This document shows positions 20,385-32,300 of a stretch of DNA of 64,000 bases, in pieces. Origin of the DNA: Gavia stellata (taxonomy: Eukaryota > Chordata > Aves > Gaviiformes > Gaviidae); assembly GCF_030936135.1 (NCBI RefSeq), contig NC_082600.1, forward strand, positions 1,674,001 through 1,738,000, read 5' to 3'. Below the pieces are notes generated by a model, which made no database searches, was not told the origin of the DNA, and saw nothing but the letters and a program-made list of their open reading frames with translations. The translations under genes were made by a program, and so were the position numbers. Each line of letters begins with the position of its first letter. The stretch's first letter is position 1.

Positions 20385-23300
20385 CTGCAATATGAAAAAG
20401 AGGGGATTATTAGCGTGTGTGCCCCAGCTTGAAAAGCACTCACAGAAGGTCCAAAAAGCAAAGACACTTATGAGAAACAGTCTGCGGAGAAATTATTAAA
20501 CACAAAGATTGGGGACACCCAGCGAACCAGTGGTGGTGTGAAAGTAAGTGGAGGAGCCCGAAGTGAAGAAGCAGCAAAGCGTACTTACCTTTATCAAAAC
20601 TGAACTTGGTTCTGCGTGACGCTGGCGTCCCCAGCACCCCTCCAGCCTGAGAGAAAGCACAAAAAGGCTCCGCTCAAACTGCTGCTGCGGCACCAGCACA
20701 GGACCGTCAGAACCGCGGGGGGAACTAGCACAGACTCGGTATTGCACTGGAATTGAGTTGCCCTATTGCTATGCCACGTTGTCACTGAAAATGTAAACTG
20801 TTCAACTACCACAAATGCTTTCACCAAACTAGAGGCACAAGCCATTTTTCTGCTTCCGGGATCTCAGCTCTTCATGGAAAAGCCAGAAGAATTACAAAAC
20901 CCAGGATACAGAAGGAATAAATACATAAATTCAGGGACTATCTTATGCAAGGTGAGAATTATTGTTTCCTTTCCCACGGTACAGAAGAATGTAACAGGAA
21001 CTTAACGTACCTAAAGATCACAGAATTCAAAAGCAGTTACAAATCCTGAAAAAAAGCAATGTATTTAATCCTGACAATAAATAGCTCTTTTCTAACAAAC
21101 AGAACTTTTCTCCAAGAGAAGCAGATGCAAAACCCAGAAGTTTGGGAGGAAGAGGGGAGGGTTCCTGTTTTCCATCTTGAATATACACGGCTTGTCTGTG
21201 ATCCCAGGATTCTCTTGCCTGCTGCTTAGCAAAGCTTTGCATCGTTAAGGTGGAACTAGGCAACGGTCAAAGAAACCAGCATTACCGACTTCTTCTTGAT
21301 GTTGTCCCAGGTGCCTCTGCTGCCCTGCGTGTTCTTCTGCATTCTGAACACATGCCTGTCGTAATCGTTCCTGCAGATGTAATCGAGCACGTTAGCATCA
21401 CCGGTGTGCTGCCTACGGAATCCGCTGGATACAGTTAAAGGCATTATACATACAGCTCTAATGCAGAAAGAAAATCAGCATAGCCATTAAAAACAGTTGT
21501 TGGTCAATTAAATATAACAGCAGCTCCGGGACTATAACAACACAGAAGTCTTTAATCAGATCATGTGCTAGAACTCCTAATGCAAGTATCAGGCAAAGCT
21601 TCATCAAGTTCCCAGATGAAGTTCATTTCTTGTCCGTTAGATAAAAGACAAGTTTCAAGATGACACCAGTTTCAGTAAAGCCGAGTTAACAGGTTAAGAC
21701 TCAAAATGAGCAGAGAAACCTGCAGAGGCTGAAGCCCCAATCACTACCTTCTCCGAGAGCAAAAGGACATGCGATCAGCACTGTTTTCGTTGCCCACACT
21801 TAGTTGAGTAGCTTGAACAGCACACACTGACAAAGGAAAGAGCTTCTCTAAACAAATCCCTCAAGGACTGCAGAATTCACTACGCATGCTCTGAAGTCTG
21901 GAAGTGAACTGGTGTCCCAGTTCCAAGAGTGACCTTTCTCAGAAGACAAAAAACAATCTTGGGGAAAATGAGAAAGGAAAAGGTTAGCAGAGAGACAGTG
22001 GTACGAGTTCCTACCTGTTGATGGGCACCAGCATGCCAGGACTGATATGCTCACACTGAGGGGTTTTCACCATCGGGAAGACAGCTGAGGAAGGTGTGAT
22101 GGGGTTGTCCGTAAGTGCAAAGTCGTCATCGTCATCCTCATCGTCGCGGCTTCCCCAGAACATTGGCAACTACAAAGCCACATCAGAGCAATCAGTGACC
22201 TGCCCTTTTTAACAAAAGTCTGCTGAAAAGGCATCTCACGGGTGTCTCAGAGTGGCGACAGGACACAGCCTCTTCATGACTGTGAACCTTGGTTGCGTCC
22301 CTCTTCCCCAAGTGGAGGAGTCCCAGACTCTCTATTCTCTCCTCAACAGGCAGTCGCTCCATTCCCTTGCTCACTTCAGCTGCATTTTTGACTCCACTAC
22401 GTCCCTCCTGAGATGCAGAAGCCAGCCGTGTGCACAGGACACAGAATGCAGGCATGCAAGCACTCGACCGAGCAGCCGAATGATGCCTCAATCTTGCTCT
22501 TAATACTCCTCCCGTTGATGCCCAACATTTTGCTGGCCTTTTTTGTCTGCTACTACACATTCAAAAAATAATCTCTGATTAAAATTATAAGCTCAAAGCT
22601 GACCATTACTATTCAGGAGAAGGATTTCAGGATTACTTGGCGAACTTGTGATCCTTCCATTTTGAAGAGAGAGGAGAACTGGAAAGGTTCAGAGAGGAGC
22701 AACACAGATGATCAAAAGCACAGCAGGTCCTGGGTGGGGGGAGAGCTATAACTGGCATCAGGGTGAACGGGGACCAGGACAGTTGTTCACTGTCTCTTCC
22801 TCATGAGAAGAGGAGGACAAAGTCAGCGGGTACAAGTTCAGAACAAATAAAAGATTATTCTTCTTCATACAGCAAATAATTCCACTCTGGAACTGAGCAC
22901 AAGCAATGGCAGCTGTGAAGAGTCTGCATGGGTTCAAGGAGGGGCTGGACTCCCGAGCGGATTCCCCTTCCATGAACGAATCCTAAATATACAGAATTTC
23001 TCCTCGGAGGTATACCTCTCACCACACATGACAGAAGGAGGCTAGCTTCTTTTGTGCAGCTCAAGCTAGGCAAAATTAATTGGGGAAAAAAAAAAGGAAA
23101 AAAAAAAAGAAAAGGAGAACCCTTTTGAATCACTGGCTGAAACTGTATTCTACCCACAGAGGAGTCTGCCAGATAACCCCTCTACAAAAACAGGGTGTCT
23201 TGGACATGGATGCATTGATTCTTTCACAGCCCATCTGCTCATACTAGTCCTGGGGATTTCTCCATAGCACACTGCAGTTTATAGAAAGCAATGAAGTTAC

Positions 23301-26300
23301 CACTGCTTAAGTTTTGACTTTTCAATGAGCCGTGGCATTACTCTACTTCTGGAGATGTGCCAGAATAGGAAACACGCTGCTGCTACAGAGAAAACCCCCA
23401 GAAGAACAAACATATCAAGAGACATACAGGTGCCGAGTGTGGAGTCCCCGCTGGAACTGAGGCGCTGGTTTTAATAGGCGGAGCTAGTTTGGTCAGATAA
23501 TGGCAAAAAGGAGGAGGCACCATGAAATAAGCTTCAAAAATTCTCTACAGGGGAAAAAAAAAATTATTCTCTTGATAAATGAGTGGCTTTCTCTTTAAAA
23601 ATGAAAACAGAGTCTTAACTAACATCTAGAGCGCAGAATTGTGCTTCACCACAGCCAAGTGGAGGCTTATCACTGAGATAGGGTAACACTCTCCAGCTCT
23701 GGCGCTGCATTTGCCGGCTGTGTTTGGGGGCTGCACATGGGGCAGGAGGGCCGGCCCCCCTCCTGCTTCGGTTGCCGAAAACGAGCCTAACCAGGGAAAC
23801 AGGGCAGCTCTGCAGCACCAGATAGGAGAGAGCAAGTAAATGACAGGCAAGCGCCAGGGCGAGAGGGTAACAGAACTCCCAAAGAGAAACCCACCCACAA
23901 ACAGCATTGAGAGGTCAGTGGTTTTAAATGCGAGATGCGCTGAGAGGAGAGAAAGAAAAAAAATCCTGTTAAGTATCCGTGTGACTTTAGAAAGTACCCA
24001 GTTCCACAGCACAAGGGTCCCCTGGTCAGCCCAGGACAGCGATGGCACTGCACAACCAGTGCTTCACAGCGCCAGATGTTCCTCCCACACAGAGGCAGAA
24101 AGGACACCCCCACCACAGACTGGTGTTACACGTCCATTCAATGGGAATCCTGCTCTGCAGAAGTCACATCCCACATTCTCAGTGCCAGCAATCCACATAT
24201 TGCAATAACAAATCCAGGAAATAAGCCTCTTCCCCCATATCCACAAGATTTTATTGATGGAAGTGAACCAGCAGACTTGTAACACACCCTTGAAATACAA
24301 ACCAGAAGAGCAGATGCATATATACAGAGTTTTCCCAGATTTACCTTTACTCTTCTGTTTTGAAGGGGCGTCGCAGTGAAAATATCGTCGTGGTTGTCCT
24401 TTGGCAAATGGTCCAGGAAATCTCTCATCTGCTGCTTTCGTTTGAAGGTTCCCACTTTGGCAGTTATCGTAACTGGCTCCTTCTTATCTACATGAATCAA
24501 AATATTAATTGTTCCAAGACATTAGATTATGTAGCATGGTTTTAAAATTCCTTAACTACATCAATGCTAGTAATACAGTTCAGTCTCTCCTTTGTGGAAA
24601 TGTCTTATAGCTTCTTTGTGATCCACAATTTATGCTTTCAAAAAGAATTTCTCTACTACATCCCGATCAGAAGCTTACTCTAGAGCCTTATGTAGCCATT
24701 GCAAGCGTCATACATACATCAGCTATTTTATTGCTATTTTAACAGAATTATCCACGCATCTGCATTTCAGAGACAAAAGACACTATGACGTATCGCCCAT
24801 GTCCAGAGGCATAAAGTGCTCAAACAAAGGCTCTGCTGCAGAGAGACCAATTTAGCATCCTCGACATGAGGTTCATGGAGTGCTCATCGGAGACTTTAGC
24901 AAACCTTAATCCCATTATCACACCTCAGCGATGAGCCATTAAACATACTTGAAGGAAAGACAGGACTTTGTCACTTCCACTGGTGTATGTATTCCTACCC
25001 TCTGCCTTCTGTTACAAGTGACTTTCGGGGCAAATTTAGGAGAATGTCTTCCCAGTATCCTCATCTTCAGACGAAAACTAAAATAGCTGCTTACACAGAC
25101 AGTCCAGTAAAGAAGAAAATTAATCCACAGTTCACAGATTTTCAGAAGAACAAAGCATTTTTGTATCTATGCTAAGATTCATCGTTAACAGGACGCACTC
25201 GTCTTCCGAGAGAAAGCCAACGAACAGCTCCTAACTGCCCAGAAAGATCCTTGCTCAGCATCACGCGGACTGAATTTAGTCCTTTGCTCTGCTACAGTCA
25301 TTTTAGAGCATCTTAGCATTCAAAGGCCTGCCTGAGTCTGAGAGGTCCCAAACATTGCTTTTCTCACAGCAAGAAGCCTTAAAACCACTTGTGGCAGACA
25401 GACCCTTCATGAACGCTCACTAGCCAAAACAACTGTATCTTCTATCAAGCTGCAGCCTGAAGTCAGATAATGTCAAATACCAGGGTGAAACAGGAAAAAA
25501 TTCTCTGTACAATAACGGCAGTGGAGAAATTAAAAAGAATATTAGAAAAAGCTTTCATAATCACAGAAGCGCAGGGAATTTTGATACTATGGTAAGAGTC
25601 AAAATAAGATGGTTTCCACCTATGATCCAAAGTGCTCAAGAACAATACCACCACTATGAAATTCATTACAAAACTGATGCCCAGCAGATTCTCACACAAA
25701 TTCTGTAACTGCAACAAACGTTTCAAAGAAACACTCAAGTAAAAATAAAGCACGTTGTCCTGCGCTTGAAGCCTCACCCTGCTGCTTTTCCAAGTCTGCA
25801 CAAAATCACAGTTCACTGACTTCAAGGCAGGGAAACCTACAGAGATCATCTGGTCTGCTCTACGTTACAGAGGCTATGCTGGAGCCAAGCATTCCTGCGT
25901 GAAGTCCAGTAACCACGAGCAACATGGGTCACCTCATTCGGACAGAAAAAAATGTTTTAATGCTTTCAAGTAAATGGAGACTGATGTACAGCTTCAACCG
26001 CTGAGAAACACCACCACAGTCATCTTTGCCCACAGTTGTGCAACACTTAAAGCTTCAGCTTCCAACGGCTGAGCTATGGCATCTCTGTCAGCTAGAAGAA
26101 TTCAGCTGGCTTTCCTTACCTAAGCACTTACTAAGTCAGTGTAACCTTCTCTGTGGTAAATAACTGGATCAAGCACTTTGTGCCCTTTGCTTCAGGGAGT
26201 ACGTGCTCTCCGTAAACATGAATTACTGACTTCAGAACTGGACAGAAAACAGCACCCGGCACGTTCTGACTCCACATTGCCCTTCGTGCATCCCGGTACC

Positions 26301-29300
26301 CCATATCCTTTTTGGTTAGATAGCTCGTTATCTACTAGGCCTCCAAGAGCCTCTTAAGATATAAATAGCTATTTTCCCTTAGGTGGCAAGGCCAGTTTAA
26401 GTCTTCCCATCATGCCAAAACCAAGAAAACTCTAAAAATATCCTTTCTCTTCTCATTACTTCAGTCATTTATGACATCCTCCAAGCTCTACAACAAACCT
26501 TTATACTATAGAAGGTAACCTTTTTCACTGTCAGACCCTGATGTGCGTTTATGTCTGTATCTCTCATTACATAATAAATACTGAATTTAAAATTATTTAA
26601 AGACAACAAAATACCCAGAACGAAGACGTCAGTCAGTACCTTTCTTTTCTGTTTTTCCTGAAGTGGTGGTTGTCTTGGCATGCTTTTTGGAACCTTTTGT
26701 CTGTTGTTCTTCGACATACTTCTGATGGCATTCCTCAGCAGAGCGAGACCCCACCGCCATGGCTACCTCCAGCCAGAAGCCATTCCTGTGCTTTGGAAAC
26801 GAAGCAACGGCCCTGCCAAGAGAACACAGCCACAACCTTCGTCACGCCTAAGAATCTGCGCAGCGCTGCCAAGGAAAATACCCAGAGACCATCCGCCCTT
26901 CCTAGAAAGGGCACTGTACGTTGGATGTAGAGAATCTTGTCTCTGGTGTCTTGTCCAGACGCCTTAAAACATGCAAAAATTTATTTGAACAATTTAAGCT
27001 AACAGCTCTGTTACAAGATAGATTTCTTCCTTACTTACAGCAGGTCCCCCCCTCCACCCCCTAAGACATGAGCTTGTGCCTTTTCAGGTTTCTGATCTAA
27101 AAGAAAACCAAACGTGGTCATTTTATTACTTAATGTATATATTAAATACTGCCCAGTAGCTTGCTTAAGCAATTGGACAATGCACTAATTAACCATTCTT
27201 GCAGTTACTCTCCCCTTTACAAGGCTTAAATACATAAGGACATTTGATTAACATTAGGGGAGAGAATATGCCACCTCTGATTTACTGTCTAAATCACAAA
27301 TATGAATACTTTTACCATACTATTTACCTACTCGTGTTTTTCAATTTTACTCATAGGAATGTTTATCACTTTTAACAAGATTAAGTATGTGTTTTTGAAA
27401 AACAGGTAGAGGAACAAATTCACAAAATTTTGCCCAAAATCTGTGTTCCTCCCACTTTACACTGATGACAGTGGTAGGGGCTGCTGTAGGCTCATGCATC
27501 TACAGTTATTTTAGAAAATACTCGGTTGTCTCCTTTATTTCACTACTTTTTAATTTGTTTTGCAAGAGGGAATTAAAACATAAAGGAAACCTTTAAAATA
27601 ACTTGAAAGAGACTGAATCTGAAAAATCCAAACCCAGACCACCCAAGCCCTTCAGGACATCATGCTTCCTGCTGTCCGAGGGAATCTTTGCCCTGTGAAG
27701 ACAGGGCAACCACTTGCCTGTAGAGCTTCTGTAATTCCTTTTCAGACCAATCATCAGGTGCCCTTGGAAAAAGTTCCAGAGATTTCTGCACCTTTTCCCT
27801 CTCAGGTTCTCTTGCTTTTGCTGCTGAAGACTTGGCAGTATTAGAAACTTTAACGTTTGGTTTTTTATCAGATACTTTTGAATTTTTTTCTTTTACTTGA
27901 AATTTGTCTTCACTGGTTTCAGGCTCAGTGTCAGATTTGAGCAAATACCTTGGAGGGTTGATTCTGCTTTTTGTCCTTGTTGCCGTATCAGGCAGATGGG
28001 AAGCACTACTCTCACTAGAAGGTGTTTTTCCTGCAAGTAAATCAGATCCATCAGTGGATCCAGGCACACTTTGCCTCAAGGGCACATTATGGGAGGAAGT
28101 GGAGTGTTGTACTGTCCTTTGTTCACATGACACCTTGTTTGCATCATCCTGTGAACTTTTACAGCTAGATTTAGCGTTTTGAGTCTCTCTTTTAAATAAA
28201 GGCTTATTTTTCCTTTTGATAGACAGTGGGATATCTTCACTGGATTCCTCTTCCTCATCTTTGCTTGATGATTCTTTTGTTAAACGCTTGTCTTGAAGTT
28301 GTTTGGCTGACCTTAAAGAGTACTTGTAAGCCTGCTGATACATAGGCAGCTCTCCAGATTCTGTTCCTCTCTTGTCCTTTGCCATTCCTGGGATTCTGCT
28401 ATTATGTTTGTTTAGTGCTCCAGTATTTAAGGGAGTCAGCCTAACAGAAAGCTGTGTTTTAATTTTTGTACTATTGGTTGCATGATCACTTTCATCATCT
28501 TCTGAAATGAAGCGCCTGGCCTCCTTGCTTCCAGCGGACTTGGTTTCTCGTTTGGAACTTACTCCTTTTTCATTGTTTTTCCCTGAAAGAGAGGACATCA
28601 GTATAACATCGCACATTGTGATGTAAATGTGTTCTCAGACAAGCAAAGACTAGCCTGCTGCAGGATGCAACACATCCCACGCTTGTTAAGATCTGTGAAC
28701 TCCTTTCTGTTATAGAGGCTGTAGTCTGTAGGAAGAGACACACAGCACACCTCCAGTGTGCAGCTCCCCATGTTCTGCAAAAGCCTCTCCCCACATTAAC
28801 AGAACACTAGAGTTCTTCAGGACAAAGAGATATTCTATTGAATGGTCATGCTGGGATACAAAAATAAATTAAACACTGCTTCCCTCGGAAACACAGCAAA
28901 ACGTCACTGAAGAGAGAAGTTGCGATGCTAGCAAACATTTCATCATGCTCTGTACTGCCCGCCCCTTCCCCATTTATGGGACATGTAGCACGGGTAAGCT
29001 GCAACCCATTTCCAAAGGCTTACCTGACAGATAACTATAAACATTTCTGCTGTTAAGGGATGTCCATAACTCCACCAAACATAACTGAGTAAAAACAGCA
29101 CCTAGTGACGCTTCCCAAGATCGCTACACCTCCCTTCCCATCCCATACGTGTATCTTGTCTATCTCGGAAGGATTAAGTAAAGGCCTTCCGCCCTCACAC
29201 ACTGTTGTGGTTTAACCCCAGGTGGCAACTAAGCACCACACAGCCACTCACTCACTCCCCGCCTGCCCCAGCGGGATGGGGGAGAGAATCAGAAAAGTAA

Positions 29301-32300
29301 AAGTGAGAAAGCTCGTGGGTTGAGATAGGAACAGTTTAATAAATGAAATTAAATAAAATAAATGAAATTAAATAAAATAATAACAATAATAATGATGATT
29401 ATAATAAAAATTGTAATGAAAAGGAAAATAACAAAAAAAAAAAGCAGACAAGTGATGCAAATGAAAACAATGCTCACCACCTTCTGACTGACACCCAGCC
29501 TGTCCCCAGGCAGCGGTCCCCCAGCCAGCTTTCCCCCTAGTTTATATACTGAGCATGACATTATATGGTCTGGAATATCCCTTTGGTCAGTTGGGGTCAG
29601 CTGTCCCGGCTGTGTCCCCTCCCAACTCCTTGTGCACCCCCAGCCTGCTCGCTGGCGGGGTGGTGTGAGGAGCAGAAAAGGCCTTGGCTCTGTGTAAGCC
29701 CTGCTCAGCAGTAACTAAAACATCCCTGCCTTATCAATACTGTTTTTAGTACAAATCCAAAACACAGCCCCATACTAGCTACTAGGAAGAAAATTAACTC
29801 TATCCCAGCCAAAACCAGCACACACATACACTTCTCTGTATTCAGGATTAAATTCTTCAGGAACAAGAGGCTACCACGCCATTCCTCTGCACGGCAGGCA
29901 AGAAGCAGAGAAAATCCATTTACACACGGCTCTTACAAAGACGACATAGCACGAAACCAGCTGTAAGGACTAAACTCAGTCTGAGCAAGCATCCCTCTGC
30001 ACAGAGGGAGCACAGCCAGCAGTGGAGAGAATTATCATAGAACCATAGAATAACTCAAGTTGGAAGCGATCCATAAGGATCGTCGAGTCCAACTCCCTTT
30101 ATAAATTAGGATTATCAAAGCTACAAAAGGGAACATGAAAGTAAACAGAAAATGTTGCTCAACCTCACTCATAGCATGTTAGCAAACACTAACATCCCAA
30201 AAGCTCTACCTGTGCTTGTGCTGGTTTTGGCTGGGGTAGAGTTAATTTTCTTCATAGTAGCTAGTATGGGGCTGAGTTTTGGATTGTGCTGGGAACAGCG
30301 TTGATAAAGCAGGGATGTTTTAGTTACTGCTGAGCAGGGCTTACACAGAGTCAAGGGTTTTTCTGCTCCTCACACCACCCCACCAGCAAGTAGGCTGGGG
30401 GTGCACAAGGAGTTGGGAGGGGACACAGCCGGGACAGCTGACCCCAGCTGACCAAAGGGATATTCCAGACCATATGATGTCATGTTCAGCATATAAAGCT
30501 GGGGGAAGAAGAAGGAAGCGGGGGACATTCGGAGTAATGGCGTTTGTCTTCCCACGTAACCGTTACATGTGATGGAGCCCTGCTTTCCTGGAGATGGTTG
30601 AACACCTGTCTGCCGATGGGAAGTGGTGAATGAATTCCTTGCTTTGCTTTGCTTGCCTGCGTGACTTTTGCTTTACCTATTAAACTGTCTTTATCTCAAC
30701 CCACAAGTTTTCTCACTTTTACTCTTCTGATTCTCTCCCCCATCCCACCTGGGGGGAGTGAGCGAGTGGCTGTGTGGTGCTTAGTTGCCAGCTGGGGTTA
30801 AACCACAACAGTGCTACAAATAGCTCTTCTGCAGGAAACATTACAGTTGCTTTAAAAGAGAAACTTCTGCTTTATATTTACATTGTTTTCAGGGTTCTAT
30901 TATTTCCAGATTTTATTAAAAATTAAGGTTTTAAAACTCTGTTAATATACTTTTTTGCCTACATAGGCATTTCATTTATTTTAATCCATCCAGCTTAAAA
31001 AGTAAAGCCAGACCAACAATTCACCATACTGGTGAACCCCGCTTCTCTTCAGGCTCTCTCAAGTCACATGGAATAGCTGTGTTGAGATCCAAAGCACAGG
31101 AGCAGAAACCTCAAAAAAATCATAATCCTTTCATTTCAATTCCCGGAAAGAAATCTGCATGTTCCCATTATGTAAATAAAGAAGTGATTTACAAACATAG
31201 TTTGGATTTGGAGCTGTAAAATAATAGGAAACTAGGCATAAATGCTACTCTGATAATTCTGCATAGAAGAAGCAAATCGACCATGAAAAGATTTATATAA
31301 TTTCTTTGCCTTAACAGCACATCACCATACTGCTCCGGCACCCAACTCATAATGCCATTGATTCTAGTTAAAAACTTTAAAAAAATAAATACTTTTTTTT
31401 TTACCTTTACTTTGACTTTTCGGTGTTTCTTCTGTTGTCTTCATTACTTCCTTGCTTTTATGCTTCTTAGAGACGGAACTGGTCTTTCTTTGGGATTTTT
31501 CACTACTAAACATCTTCAAAATAAAACAATTTAATCTAAACTTCTGCAAGAGATTACATATCAAGCCTACAAACGCCAGCTCTGAAAAAGCCAAATGTTT
31601 ACAGGATGGGTAGATTTAAAAGTCACCTGCATTGCCCACTATCTGCTAAATACTATTTGATGAACACAGGTGTTTATACAAATGCACGCAACCAAAGCAA
31701 CTTAGCCAGGCTCCCTTTAAATTTAAATACTCTAAAACGCAAGTTAAAAATCTTAAGACCTAGGAAAAAAAGCTCACAACTACCACAGAGAAAGCTGTTT
31801 CCCTTCACTCCTTATCAGAATATTATCAGAGTTGCTTCAAGTGTCATAATCAATAAGAACAGCAGACCTCCATCAAAACTGGGGTGACTGAGACGGATCA
31901 GGATACAAGGCACAAGGAAATACCTGGTCTTAATGCACGTGAAAGCCTACGCAGACAGCGAGGACTGAGGACAGAGCAGAACACCACAGAAGCTCGCTGC
32001 AGCACTGGCATCCCTCCTGTGATGAAGCACTGTGGCAGGGACGCAGTGTTCCAGTATCACAGAAAGTGTTTTACTTGGGAAGCCCTGCGACCCAAACCAG
32101 TACCTGTCTGCAACGGCCTGTTTGATATCTTTAGCTTTCAAAACTACCCTTATTTTTCCAGAATTCATTCCCCATTATCCCCACTTTACAGACCACAACA
32201 ATTATCTGATAATACAGAGATAAAGACTATTTTTTTTGTTCGTTTTAAAAAGTTTTTATAATGTTTTCAAGATTTCCTGCCTCTGCAGGTACTTAGAAGA

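Larger units (their letters stand above)
22170..24344 (-). other. MIS18BP1: MIS18BP1 intron 12 with old CR1 relics
   Basis: A 2.2 kb intron. It has two degraded CR1-like segments (listed separately) and A-rich tracts at 23086-23115. The rest is unrecognised. Confidence 0.7.
28583..31404 (-). other. MIS18BP1: MIS18BP1 intron 9 with an inverted pair of solo LTRs
   Basis: A 2.8 kb intron containing two LTRs in opposite orientation and a CR1 3' tail between them, all listed separately. The flanking sequence is unremarkable. Confidence 0.85.

Noticed and set aside
29198..29827. A full provirus between the two LTRs
   Set aside because: The LTRs are in opposite orientation and the 394 bp between them holds only a CR1 tail, with no retroviral genes.
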